From Paraburkholderia domus (GTDB lineage Bacteria; Pseudomonadota; Gammaproteobacteria; Burkholderiales; Burkholderiaceae), in contig NZ_CAJNAT010000001.1 of the NCBI RefSeq assembly GCF_905220705.1, positions 1,054,001 through 1,118,000 on the forward strand: 64,000 nt of DNA, read 5' to 3'. Of this stretch, positions 30,797 through 39,429 are shown in pieces; positions within the stretch are counted from its first letter, which is position 1; the number at the start of each line of letters is the position of its first letter. The notes beneath the pieces were generated by a model, which saw only the letters and a list, made by a program, of their open reading frames with translations, made no database searches and was not told where the DNA came from. A program made the translations under genes and the position numbers.

Positions 30797-30956
30797 GGCC
30801 GAGCCTTCCGATGTATCCGTACCGAACGATGCGTGCGCCCTGACGCCTGGCTAGAGGTTCCGTGCCGGCTCTCCGACACGCACCGTCGAACGGACGATGC
30901 ATGGAATCAGAAGTCGCGAGAAGCCACCGCCGCACCGATTGACCGGCTTATCCCGC

Positions 30957-31340
30957 CTACTGGCCGCCGAACGGCTTCTTGACGGTCAGCTTGCTGGTCA
31001 CAGACCTCACGCCGGGAACACCCTGGACGATCCCGGCGACCTTGTCGACCTGCGAAGCGTCTACGACCGTGCCGTTGAGCGTCACCGCACCGCCCTTCGC
31101 AACGACGCTGATGTCACCGGCTTTGATCTCCTTGTGCGCGACGATGGCGGCGTAGACCTTCCTGCGTAGGGCGCGATTGGCCGCGCGGTTGTCCTTGCCT
31201 GTCATGCCGCTCGAGGCGGCCACGGCGGTGGCGTTCGAAGCGGCGCTTGTTTCGCTTGCGCCCGCCTGCGCCCAGGCATGAATGGAGGCGAGCGCGAACA
31301 GTACGGCGCCGGCGATCGTGGGTATCCTCTTGGTCATCAT
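30957..31340 (-). CDS. Secreted BON-domain protein
   Basis: A 127-residue protein with a signal peptide (TIAGAVLFALASIHAWAQA, cleavage near 26), an Ala/Ser-rich linker, and one BON domain (about 58-122). The domain shows the typical GDISVVAKGGAVTLNGTVVD and VDKVAGIVQGVPGVRSVTSKL pattern, given by flanks. BON domains bind phospholipid or stabilise the envelope, as in OsmY. The ATG at 31337 is an alternative start. It lies 30 bases after the porin on the same strand, so the two are likely co-transcribed. Confidence 0.85.
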   Translation of the reverse strand: MMTKRIPTIAGAVLFALASIHAWAQAGASETSAASNATAVAASSGMTGKDNRAANRALRRKVYAAIVAHKEIKAGDISVVAKGGAVTLNGTVVDASQVDKVAGIVQGVPGVRSVTSKLTVKKPFGGQ

Positions 31341-31370
31341 GGAATGCTCGACTTGTTGTGTGGAGTGGAA

Positions 31371-32525
31371 TCAGAAAGTGTGACGAATGCCGATCATTGC
31401 CGCTGTGGCTGACCTGCCTTCCGGAACTGGCGCGCCGTAGATGATTGTCTGGCTCATGTCGCCGTGGTTATCGACGTAGCCGACCTGCGCGTAGGTAAGG
31501 GTGTTCTTGGACAGGTTGTATTCGGCGCCCAAAGCGTATTCCGCCGAGTGATTGGCTCCAACGTTCCTGTCGTGCAGGTAATAGAAGCCCGAGGTGACCT
31601 TGAAGGTCGGGCTGAACTTGTAGCCGAGCCCTCCGGAGAACATCTCCAGGTTGAATCCTTTAGGCCCGCTCGTATTTACGGGATCCCGGGCGCGGCTGTA
31701 TGACGACGATACGGAGAGGCCACGGAACGTGTACTGCGCACCAAGATAGTAGAACTGATTGTTGTTCAGACCAGTCGACGGCGCGGTGACGATGGTGCCA
31801 GTGGACGTCGTCGTGAACGGGTTGGTGTCATGTCCGTTGTAGTACACGGCCGCGAGGTTCAGGCCGTAGTTCGAGTACTGCAGCACGGCCGATTCGCGCG
31901 TGCCGCCCTGGAACTGGCCCGCGACGCCACCCGGCGCATACTCGAGCGCAAGCGATGCGCCATAGAACTTCGGAGACCGGTAGACGATCGCGTTGTCGTC
32001 ATAGAGCGCGCCAATCGGGCCGTTCGTGCTTGTGCCCTGCCAGCCCGCAGCCTGGTTCATGCCGAGCCAGCCGGTCAGGACCGAGCCGAAATACTGGGCG
32101 TTGCGAACGTCGGTGTCGGCCATCGCGTAGATCATCGGCACGATCTGCCGGCCCAAGTCGAGCGAGCCGTACGGAGACGAAACGCCCACTGTCGTCTGCT
32201 GGTTGAACATCGCGGTGGCGGTCGGCGCATCGGCCAATCCGGTTTTCCCGCTGCTGCTGTTGAAGGCCCCTTGCAGTTTGAAGTTGACCTTGTAGCCACC
32301 GCCGATGTCCTCGGTGCCTTTCAAGCCCCAGATGCTCGAATAGATGCCGCCGTCCTTCAGTTCGTAGACATGCCCAAGATTGACTTTGGACTGGAAGTTC
32401 CCCGCATTCGCGCTCTGATAGAGGAACCCGGAATCAATGACGCCATACAGCGTCACCGACGATTGCGCATAAGCCGCACTTCCAGTTGCAGCCAATGCGG
32501 CCGCAGCGATCCATTTAGATTTCAT
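31371..32525 (-). CDS. Gram-negative porin, Burkholderia type
   Basis: A 384-residue outer-membrane porin with signal peptide MKSKWIAAAALAATGSAAYA and a mature start QSSVTLYGVIDSGF, which is diagnostic for the beta-proteobacterial porin family. Alternating beta strands fill the chain, and the C-terminal strand ends in Phe (GIRHTF), the outer-membrane assembly signal. It should form a trimeric diffusion channel. GGAG precedes the start by 6 bases. It lies 77 bases downstream of the acyl-CoA ligase, so it may serve uptake for that catabolic cluster, but it could also be independent. Confidence 0.92.
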   Translation of the reverse strand: MKSKWIAAAALAATGSAAYAQSSVTLYGVIDSGFLYQSANAGNFQSKVNLGHVYELKDGGIYSSIWGLKGTEDIGGGYKVNFKLQGAFNSSSGKTGLADAPTATAMFNQQTTVGVSSPYGSLDLGRQIVPMIYAMADTDVRNAQYFGSVLTGWLGMNQAAGWQGTSTNGPIGALYDDNAIVYRSPKFYGASLALEYAPGGVAGQFQGGTRESAVLQYSNYGLNLAAVYYNGHDTNPFTTTSTGTIVTAPSTGLNNNQFYYLGAQYTFRGLSVSSSYSRARDPVNTSGPKGFNLEMFSGGLGYKFSPTFKVTSGFYYLHDRNVGANHSAEYALGAEYNLSKNTLTYAQVGYVDNHGDMSQTIIYGAPVPEGRSATAAMIGIRHTF

Positions 32526-32602
32526 TGCGTCTCCAATTTTTGTGCTTTAAACAACCCGTAACGACGTACGTCGATGTAGAACCCGAAAGATCGCCTGCTG
32601 GC

Positions 32603-34255
32603 TCACGACGCCAGCAGATAGTCCTGAAACTGTTCGCGTAGCTGGTTCTTCAACACCTTGCCGGTGGCGCCGAGCGGCACCGCGTCGACAAACACGACGG
32701 CGTCCGGTGTCCACCATTTCGCGATTTTTCCCTCGAAGAACGCCAGCAACTCCTCACCTGTCACCTGTGCATCAGGCTTCTTCACCGCGAGCAGCAGTGG
32801 CCGTTCGTCCCACTTCGGATGCTTTGCCGCAATGCACGCCGCGCACGCGATTGCGGGGTGCGAGCTTGCGATGTGTTCGATCTCAATCGAGCTGATCCAC
32901 TCGCCGCCAGACTTGATCACGTCCTTGCTGCGATCAGTGATCTGCATGAAGCCGTCGGCGTCGATGGTCGCGATATCGCCAGTCGGGAACCAGCCATGCG
33001 CATCGGCATCAATCCGCAGCGGGTTTCCGCCATCGTTGCGGAAGTAGTTGCGCACTACCCATGGGCCGCGTACCAGCAGGTCGCCTGAAGTCACGCCGTC
33101 CCAGGGCAATTCCTGTCCGTCCCCGCCTAAGATCTTCATGTCGACGCCAAACACTGCCCGGCCCTGCCTGGCTTGCACGGCGTGACGCTCTTCCGGGCTC
33201 ATGCCATGGTGTCGCGCTTTCATCGCGCCAACGGTCCCGAGTGGACTCAGCTCAGTCATGCCCCATGCGTGCAACACTTCCACGCCGTACCCGTCCTGGA
33301 ACTTGCGCAAAACGGCGGGCGGACAGGCCGCGCCGCCAATGACGGTGCGCCTCATGCTCGAGAATGTCAGGCCGCCTTGTTCGAGATGAGTCAGCAGGCC
33401 TTGCCATACCGTCGGCACGCCGGCTGCGAAAGTGACCTGCTCGGCTTCAAGGAGCTCGTACAGCGATTGACCGTCCAGCCCCGGGCCGGGGAAAACCAGC
33501 TTGGCCCCGACCATGCACGCAACGTACGGGAGACCCCATGCATTGACGTGGAACATGGGCACCACCGGCAGGATCACATCGCGTGCCGAGCAGTTCAGCG
33601 CGTCCGGCATGGCAGCAGCAAAGGTGTGCAGCAGCGACGAGCGATGGGAGTACAGCACGCCCTTCGGGTTGCCGGTCGTGCCCGACGTGTAGCACAGCGT
33701 GCAGGCAGTGTCCTCGTCAAAATCCGGCCACGTGTAGTCCGGGGAATGCCCTTCGACCAGGTCTTCGTAGCACAGCAGGTTGGCAATTCCGGAATCCTGT
33801 GGCAGGTGCGCGCGGTCGGTCATTGCGATAAACGCCCTGATCGTCCTGCAGCGGCCAGCAATCGCTTTCACCAACGGCAGGAAGGTCAGGTCGAAGAACA
33901 GATACTGATCTTCCGCATGGTCGGCAATGTAGGCGATCTGATCCACGTGCAGGCGCGGATTGATCGTGTGCATCACCGCCCCCATGCCGGAAATGCCGTA
34001 GTACAGCTCCATATGGCGATAACCATTCCACGCGAGCGTGCCGATGCGATCGGACGCCCTGACGCCGAGGCTCACGAGTGCATTGGCCACCTGACGGGCA
34101 CGACGGTGACAATCGCGGAAGGTGTAGCGATGAATGTCACCCTCGACCCGGCGCGACACGATTTCCGTATCGCCATGATGGCGATCCGCATGCTCGATCA
34201 ACGAGGAAATTAACAACTGCTTTTGCAACATCAGGCCGTTCATACGGTAGTCCAT
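32603..34255 (-). CDS. Long-chain-fatty-acid--CoA-ligase-like AMP-forming enzyme
   Basis: A 550-residue acyl-CoA synthetase of the ANL superfamily, activating a carboxylic acid to its CoA thioester via an acyl-adenylate. The P-loop-like YTSGTTGNPKGV (about 189-200), AWGMTELSP motif, GWFPTGDIATID and DRSKDVIKSGGEWIS hinge are intact. The catalytic C-terminal lysine is in PLGATGKVLKN. The overall type resembles FadD-like enzymes for medium-chain or aromatic acids, and the substrate is not readable. It is the last enzyme gene of the cluster that starts at 38194, 34 bases after the DUF1289 gene. Confidence 0.88.
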   Translation of the reverse strand: MDYRMNGLMLQKQLLISSLIEHADRHHGDTEIVSRRVEGDIHRYTFRDCHRRARQVANALVSLGVRASDRIGTLAWNGYRHMELYYGISGMGAVMHTINPRLHVDQIAYIADHAEDQYLFFDLTFLPLVKAIAGRCRTIRAFIAMTDRAHLPQDSGIANLLCYEDLVEGHSPDYTWPDFDEDTACTLCYTSGTTGNPKGVLYSHRSSLLHTFAAAMPDALNCSARDVILPVVPMFHVNAWGLPYVACMVGAKLVFPGPGLDGQSLYELLEAEQVTFAAGVPTVWQGLLTHLEQGGLTFSSMRRTVIGGAACPPAVLRKFQDGYGVEVLHAWGMTELSPLGTVGAMKARHHGMSPEERHAVQARQGRAVFGVDMKILGGDGQELPWDGVTSGDLLVRGPWVVRNYFRNDGGNPLRIDADAHGWFPTGDIATIDADGFMQITDRSKDVIKSGGEWISSIEIEHIASSHPAIACAACIAAKHPKWDERPLLLAVKKPDAQVTGEELLAFFEGKIAKWWTPDAVVFVDAVPLGATGKVLKNQLREQFQDYLLAS

Positions 34256-34289
34256 TCTCTGTTACGGGGTCACGGGCCGCTGCCGACAG

Positions 34290-34472
34290 TCACACCTTTT
34301 CGTGGCGGCGGCGTTCGAGCAAGGCTGCGACGTCTGCCTTTTGCTGGTCACTCATCCGGTCCCAGCGACTAATCTCCGGTAGCGTTCTCCAGCACCCCTG
34401 GCAGAACTTATCGTTATGATCCATTCTGCAAATATTGATGCAGGGATTGCCGGCGGGTTCGCCCGGGTTCAT
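34290..34472 (-). CDS. DUF1289-family small protein
   Basis: A 60-residue protein with the family's cysteine pattern PCINICRMD and FCQGCWRTLPEI (four cysteines), then a WDRMSDQQKADV helix and a charged C terminus. The cysteines suggest metal binding, but no function is established for the family. GGAAG lies 5 bases before the ATG. It sits 13 bases after the SDR gene and 34 bases before the ligase, thus inside the catabolic cluster. Confidence 0.85.
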   Translation of the reverse strand: MNPGEPAGNPCINICRMDHNDKFCQGCWRTLPEISRWDRMSDQQKADVAALLERRRHEKV

Positions 34473-34485
34473 CGCGCTTCTTCCG

Positions 34486-35328
34486 TCATATCACTGCACC
34501 GCCATTCGGGCTGATGATCTGGCCGACCAGGTAGTGGTCGCCGGCCAGGTAGGTCACCATCGACGCGTATTCCTCCATCGTGCCCAGACGTCCGGCGGGA
34601 CAGAGCTGCCAGAACTGGTTGCACTTCTCCTCGCCGGCGGCCTCAAAGTAATTCGTAAATTCGGGAGTCGCCACACCGCCCGGCGCCATTGCGTTGACGA
34701 AGATATTGGCCCCTGCCACTTCTGCGGCGACCGACCTGGTGAAGGCAACTACGGCACCTTTGGTGGCGCTGTAATGCGGGCTATGCGCGCTCATGGCCGA
34801 GATCCCGGCTATCGACGCGATGTTGATGATCCTGCCGTCGCGCTGCGGCTCCATCAGCCTGAGCGCTTCGCGTGTGCAATAAAACAGGCCATGCACGTTG
34901 ACGTCCCAGTAGCGATGCCACTCTTCGTCGCTCATGGCACTGGTGAAGCCCAGGGACTGCCGCGGCACGGGCGTGGTCATATACGCGTAGTGCCTGTTGC
35001 GGCGCCCGGTATCGACCGGGCTGTTCGGTACAAGCGCGGCATTGTTGACAAGGATGTGCAGCGTGCCGAAGCGCTCGACGATGCGGGAAAACATATTGGC
35101 GACTTCGCTGCTCGACGACACGTCGCAGCGCAGCGCCAGACACGGCGCGCCGGCCGCTTCTACCGCTGCGCGCGTCTCTTCCAGCGCAGGCATGTCGATG
35201 TCGCAAATCGCGACGCTTGCGCCGGCTCTGGCGAGGTCGATGGCAATGGCACCGCCCATGCCGCGGCCGGCACCGGTGACGAGGGCGACACGCCCTGCCA
35301 GATTCTGGCGTTGGCTCTGCATTTTCAT
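34486..35328 (-). CDS. SDR-family NAD(P)-dependent dehydrogenase
   Basis: A 280-residue classical short-chain dehydrogenase. TGAGRGMG (18-25) is the cofactor loop, ICDID after beta-2 has an acidic residue that favours NAD+, and NNAA marks the beta-4 turn. The catalytic set is N144, S172, Y186 and K190 (HYSATKG). An insertion of about 20 residues (about 103-125) may shape the substrate site. By context it could oxidise a beta-hydroxy acid to the beta-keto acid used by the neighbouring cleavage enzyme. Its ATG overlaps the stop of the MFS gene (ATGA). Confidence 0.88.
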   Translation of the reverse strand: MKMQSQRQNLAGRVALVTGAGRGMGGAIAIDLARAGASVAICDIDMPALEETRAAVEAAGAPCLALRCDVSSSSEVANMFSRIVERFGTLHILVNNAALVPNSPVDTGRRNRHYAYMTTPVPRQSLGFTSAMSDEEWHRYWDVNVHGLFYCTREALRLMEPQRDGRIINIASIAGISAMSAHSPHYSATKGAVVAFTRSVAAEVAGANIFVNAMAPGGVATPEFTNYFEAAGEEKCNQFWQLCPAGRLGTMEEYASMVTYLAGDHYLVGQIISPNGGAVI

Positions 35329-36605
35329 GACCTCACAGGTTGTACATTTTCAAGCGCGAGCATTCGCTGCCTGCGTGAGGCACGCGCCGCCAGTGCGAAA
35401 AATAGTGCTGAACTGATCGCCAGCGCGTCGGTGGCAATCAGTACGCCAGTCAGCGGAGCGGTCACACCCGCCTTGATGAAATAGTCGGCGGCCATACCGA
35501 CGACCACGGCGCCGATGGCCAGAGCGAATACATTGATTGCCAGCATCGTGAAGCCGGTGACCGTCGAGCGCATGTTCTGCGGCGTCATGTTCGCAAGCGC
35601 CGTCATGCCCGGGCCGTACACCGCCAGCGGCAGGAAGAATCCGGCACACATGCCGATGTAGAACAGGGGCGACCCGGTAGGTGTGAAACGATATGCCAGC
35701 ATCAACGGCGCGCAGATCACGACGATGAGTGCCATGAAGCTCGCATGTCCTCCGCGCAACTTTCGCGCCACGCGATCGCTCATGACGCCACCTACCGCCG
35801 CGCCAAGCGTGCCGAACACCAGTTGTAGCGTGCCGATCCGGGTGGCAATGCCAGCCGCGTTCATGCCGCGTTCGTTGACGAGCCATAACTGCGTGAAGGC
35901 GAAGCTGGCAAAAACCAGATGGACCAGCACGAAGCCAGTGATCATGAAGCCCAGCGCCGGGGTGCCCCTAACGATGCGCAGGACCGCGAGCACCTGTGGC
36001 AGGAAGGCTGCGCCGCGTTCCTGCGGCGAGAGCCGGCTGCGGTCTTCCTTGAGCAGCGCCAGCGGCAAGGCGATGGCGACGCCGACGATGCCCAGGACAT
36101 AGAACGTAGTGCGCCAGCCGTGCGTCGCACCAAAGCTGCCGGCGAGCAGGAAGCTACAGCCGATTCCCAGGGGGATGCCCATGAAAAACAGCCCCATTGC
36201 CGCGCCTCGCCTCTGCTCGGAAAAGAGCTCAGCCAGCAGGGCCACCGCGGCGGGTACCAGGGCCGCTTCGCCGCTGGCCACGAAAAATCGCGCGACGACC
36301 ATCTGTTCGAAGTTTTGTGCATGGCCCGAGGCCAACGTGCAGGCGCTCCAGATCAGCACGCCGGCGGCAATGACGCGGGTACGGCTGAAGCGGTCTGCCA
36401 GCGTGCCCATGAACATCGCCATCACGCCGAAGCTCAGTACCCACACCGCGCCGACCAGAAAGCCATATTGCGCATTGCTGAGCACCAGATCCTTGATGAT
36501 CTGCGGCGAGAATCCGAGCAGCATGTTGCGGTCGATGTGCGCCAGCAGGTGGATCACCAGCAGCGACGCCAGAATGGCAGGCGGGCTTTTTTTCCAGTAC
36601 ATCAT
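35325..36605 (-). CDS. MFS transporter, probable carboxylate or aromatic acid uptake
   Basis: A 426-residue major facilitator protein with 12 hydrophobic segments. Motif A is GTLADRFSRTRVIAAG after helix 2, and IDRNMLLGFSPQIIKDL in the first segment resembles anion:cation symporters and spinster-like carriers. Start 36605 has GGAG 5 bases upstream; the longer frame to 36779 is polar and unsupported. Its last four bases overlap the SDR start, tying transport to oxidation. The substrate is likely that of the catabolic cluster. Confidence 0.87.
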   Translation of the reverse strand: MMYWKKSPPAILASLLVIHLLAHIDRNMLLGFSPQIIKDLVLSNAQYGFLVGAVWVLSFGVMAMFMGTLADRFSRTRVIAAGVLIWSACTLASGHAQNFEQMVVARFFVASGEAALVPAAVALLAELFSEQRRGAAMGLFFMGIPLGIGCSFLLAGSFGATHGWRTTFYVLGIVGVAIALPLALLKEDRSRLSPQERGAAFLPQVLAVLRIVRGTPALGFMITGFVLVHLVFASFAFTQLWLVNERGMNAAGIATRIGTLQLVFGTLGAAVGGVMSDRVARKLRGGHASFMALIVVICAPLMLAYRFTPTGSPLFYIGMCAGFFLPLAVYGPGMTALANMTPQNMRSTVTGFTMLAINVFALAIGAVVVGMAADYFIKAGVTAPLTGVLIATDALAISSALFFALAARASRRQRMLALENVQPVRS

Positions 36606-36685
36606 CTGTCTCCAGAACTGAGGGGCGTGGGTTGCTAGCGAGACAGCGCGCAGTACGCTGCCGCGTGCCGTCTTGCGACCCTCTG

Positions 36686-37741
36686 TCAGGCGGCCTTGCG
36701 TGCCGCCCCGCCGCGCTGGACGGGCGTGCGGTTCGGCACCATGCCTAGGTTCTTCAGCGTCTCGTCGGTGCTGCCCCAATGCGTGCCGATCTGGTAGATG
36801 CGGTGGGCATCTTCGCCGCTGGCGATGTCGCGATTGAGCTCGCGCGCAATGCGGACCATCTGTTCGATCTGCTGCACCGAGGTCGCGCGTTCGCCGTCCG
36901 GGCCGAGCAGCGTGTCCTCGATGCCGACGCGCACGTGCAGGCCCATCGCGATCGCCATCGTGTTCATCGGCACCACATACCGGCCCAGCGTTTCGAGCGT
37001 GAGCACGGCGCCGTCCGGGGTACGGCGGGCGAACTCGAGCATGTCCGCCGGATGCAGCCCGGCCGCTCCGCCACCAATCGCGACGTAGTTGAGGATCAAC
37101 GGGCCGGTGTAGGTCCCAGCGCGAATCAGGCGCTCGACGGTTTCCAGTTGCGTCAGGTTCCCCAACATGAAGTGCGGCTGGATGCCGCTAGCGACCAGGC
37201 GTCGGAGGTGTTCGACGTGCCAGGACGGATTGGACGGCACGATCATGTCGCGGTAGGCAGCCTGGTACGCCGGATTGGCCAGCGAGGTGCCTGCGTAGTC
37301 GGCCTCGACCAGCAGCTCCATGATGTTCATCTGGCTGGTGTTGATCGCCACCGTCACCTGATCAGGCCGCGGATCCAGTTCGGCCAGCATGTGGCGCGTG
37401 TCGTCATTGGCCCACTTGGCGGCCAGACCTTCATCCTCCGGTGCGAACGAGATCGAGCCGCCAACCTGCAGAACCATCTTAGGCACCGCTTCGCGCAGGC
37501 GGGCCAGCATCTCGTTGAACCTGGACAGACGCTTGCTGCCCTTGCCGTCAACTTCGCGGACGTGCACGTGCAGGACGGTCGCGCCCGCGTTGTAGCAATC
37601 GACGGCTTTCTGGACCTGTTCGTCCATCGTGACCGGGATATCCTCCGAATCGCCGGGGATCCATTGCGGGCCGTACGGCGCCACCTGAATCACGAGTTTT
37701 TCCTGATTTTCAGGCAGCAGGGAATCGTCCAGGAAATGCAT
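36686..37741 (-). CDS. Beta-keto acid cleavage enzyme (BKACE, DUF849 family)
   Basis: A 351-residue TIM-barrel metalloenzyme. The family condenses a beta-keto acid with acetyl-CoA and cleaves it to acetoacetate plus a new acyl-CoA; the founding member is Kce, 3-keto-5-aminohexanoate cleavage enzyme of lysine fermentation. The zinc ligands HVHVRE (H58, H60) and the downstream Glu in VGIEDTLLG (about 253-261) are present. The substrate pocket is not interpretable by eye. GAGG lies about 9 bases before the ATG at 37741. It follows the CMD-like gene by 45 bases. Confidence 0.88.
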   Translation of the reverse strand: MHFLDDSLLPENQEKLVIQVAPYGPQWIPGDSEDIPVTMDEQVQKAVDCYNAGATVLHVHVREVDGKGSKRLSRFNEMLARLREAVPKMVLQVGGSISFAPEDEGLAAKWANDDTRHMLAELDPRPDQVTVAINTSQMNIMELLVEADYAGTSLANPAYQAAYRDMIVPSNPSWHVEHLRRLVASGIQPHFMLGNLTQLETVERLIRAGTYTGPLILNYVAIGGGAAGLHPADMLEFARRTPDGAVLTLETLGRYVVPMNTMAIAMGLHVRVGIEDTLLGPDGERATSVQQIEQMVRIARELNRDIASGEDAHRIYQIGTHWGSTDETLKNLGMVPNRTPVQRGGAARKAA

Positions 37742-37786
37742 GTTTGTCTTCCTCTTTAGTGGGTTCGTAGTGCTGGGTTCGGGCAA

Positions 37787-38194
37787 TTAGGCGGCAACCT
37801 GGGCGCCGGCAGTTTTGGCCTGCTCGATGGCCGCCAGCTCTTCAAGCAGGATCGGCGCGCCAAGGCTGCTCGAATGGATGCCAAGGACGCTCACCGCTTG
37901 CAGGACCGCTGCAATTTCTTCCCGGGTGGCGCCCAGCTCGAGCGCCTTACGGATATGGCGACGTGTGCCGGGCGCATACATGTGCGTGCAGGACGCATCG
38001 ACCGCTATCGCGAGGAATTCGAAAACCTTGGGCTCGAGCACGCCCGACATCACGGGGTGCATGCCCATCACCATGAATTTCTCGGCCCACGCGGGATCGA
38101 GTTCGGCAATCGCGTCCCAGGCGGGATTCCAGTTGCCGGTCGCGCGCAGCTGGTCGCAGACCGGTGTGGCGCGGCGCTCCGTCTCGTTGCTCAT
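37787..38194 (-). CDS. Carboxymuconolactone-decarboxylase-like protein
   Basis: A 135-residue helical protein of the CMD/AhpD family, first gene of the minus-strand catabolic cluster. The core SCTHMYAPGTRRHIRKALELGAT (about 68-90, by position) has the family's Cys and helix pattern. It has only one cysteine there, not the CxxC of AhpD peroxidase-like members, so thiol redox activity is unlikely. AAGGAG sits 7 bases before the ATG. Members act as decarboxylases or unknown enzymes in aromatic-acid pathways. Its reaction here is unknown. Confidence 0.82.
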   Translation of the reverse strand: MSNETERRATPVCDQLRATGNWNPAWDAIAELDPAWAEKFMVMGMHPVMSGVLEPKVFEFLAIAVDASCTHMYAPGTRRHIRKALELGATREEIAAVLQAVSVLGIHSSSLGAPILLEELAAIEQAKTAGAQVAA

Positions 38195-38284
38195 CGTTCG
38201 TCTCCTTGACTTCTCGAATCGCACAATCGCATGAGTGCGTCGTGCATCAATGGACTCAAGTATCGACGTCTGGCGAACGGCGGT

Positions 38285-38313
38285 TTGACATGCTGGGGCA
38301 AAAAATTTACATT
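38285..38313 (+). promoter_or_regulatory. Promoter of the AraC-type regulator gene
   Basis: TTGACA (38285-38290, perfect -35) and TACATT (38308-38313) are separated by 17 bases. The predicted start near 38320 gives a short leader before the ATG at 38337, which has AGGGG upstream. The 142-base divergent region should also hold the cluster's own promoter. Confidence 0.6.
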
Positions 38314-38336
38314 TCGGGACAGCAGGGGAAAACCAT

Positions 38337-39368
38337 ATGGTCTATTTGCTTCGTAGCGCGTCCCTGACCAATTACGTCGAGGTGGCTCGATCGGTGGGCG
38401 TGGATCCGTATGAGCAATTGCGCTATGCCGGCATTAGCCGGTCGGCGTTGCTCGATCCAGACATCATGGTTCCGGCCGATGCGGTGGGACGATTGCTGGA
38501 GAGGTCGGCTCGGGCCGCTGAAATTGAGGATTTCGGTCTGCGCATGGCGGAGACGCGTCATCTTTCCAATCTTGGTCCGCTTGGCTTTGCGGTCCGTGAA
38601 CAACCGACACTTCGCAAAGCGCTGGAATCCATGGAGCGCTACCTGAGGCTGCACAACGAAGCGCTCGTCATGCGCCTCGAGGAAACGGAGGGACTTGCCA
38701 TCATCCGGGAAGACCTCATGGGCGGCATTCCGGGCTCCGTGCGCCAGGCAACGGAGTTGGTGCTGGGCGTCATGTACCGGATGCTGAGCATGATTCTTGG
38801 AACTGCCTGGAAGCCGCGCACGGTCTGCTTCACACATGAGGCTCCCGCCAGCCTTGTCGTGCACGCGCGCGTGTTTGGCGCACCTGTCTCGTTCAACCAG
38901 GATTTTGACGGCGTTGTGTGCCTCGCATCTGATCTGGACGCCGCGATTCCAACCTATGATCCGGTCCTGGCGCAGCAGGTGCGCCGGTACATGGATTCAA
39001 TGCTGCTTCAATCCAACGCAACAATGTCCGACAAGGTACGGAAGCTGGTTATCGCACTGCTTCCGTCCGGCATCTGCTCGGTCGACCGGGTAGCACAGGA
39101 TTTGGGCGTGGATCGCAGGACCGTGAATCGTCACCTCGCGCATCACGGCGAAACCTATTTGTCGATTGTCGATGCGGTGCGCGTTGAGATGGTGGTTCGA
39201 TATATTGAAAGCCGCGACCGGCCGCTGTCCGAAGTCGCGACGCTGTTGGGCTTCTCATCGTTGAGCGCGTTTTCCCGCTGGTTCGGCGGCCGCTTCGGCT
39301 GCAGCGTTTCGGCGTGGCGCAGCAGAAAAGGACAACGAAGCGGTGGCACCGACGATGCGCTTGCATAG
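38337..39368 (+). CDS. AraC-family transcriptional regulator (Arabinose_bd type)
   Basis: A 343-residue DNA-binding protein. Residues 15-200 resemble the N-terminal effector domain of OruR/ArgR-like AraC regulators, with GFAVREQPTLRKALESMERYL about 82-102. The C terminus (about 235-330) carries two helix-turn-helix units: VAQDLGVDRRTVNRHLA, and LSEVATLLGFSSLSAFSRWFG, given by its flanks. It is transcribed divergently from the catabolic cluster and is the obvious candidate activator, responding to the pathway substrate. The recognition site was not identified. Confidence 0.9.
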   Translation: MVYLLRSASLTNYVEVARSVGVDPYEQLRYAGISRSALLDPDIMVPADAVGRLLERSARAAEIEDFGLRMAETRHLSNLGPLGFAVREQPTLRKALESMERYLRLHNEALVMRLEETEGLAIIREDLMGGIPGSVRQATELVLGVMYRMLSMILGTAWKPRTVCFTHEAPASLVVHARVFGAPVSFNQDFDGVVCLASDLDAAIPTYDPVLAQQVRRYMDSMLLQSNATMSDKVRKLVIALLPSGICSVDRVAQDLGVDRRTVNRHLAHHGETYLSIVDAVRVEMVVRYIESRDRPLSEVATLLGFSSLSAFSRWFGGRFGCSVSAWRSRKGQRSGGTDDALA

Positions 39369-39429
39369 CAGGCAGCGCATTGGGCCGCGAATTCTAACTG
39401 TCGCCAAGCGGGGTTTCGGGATGTCATCC

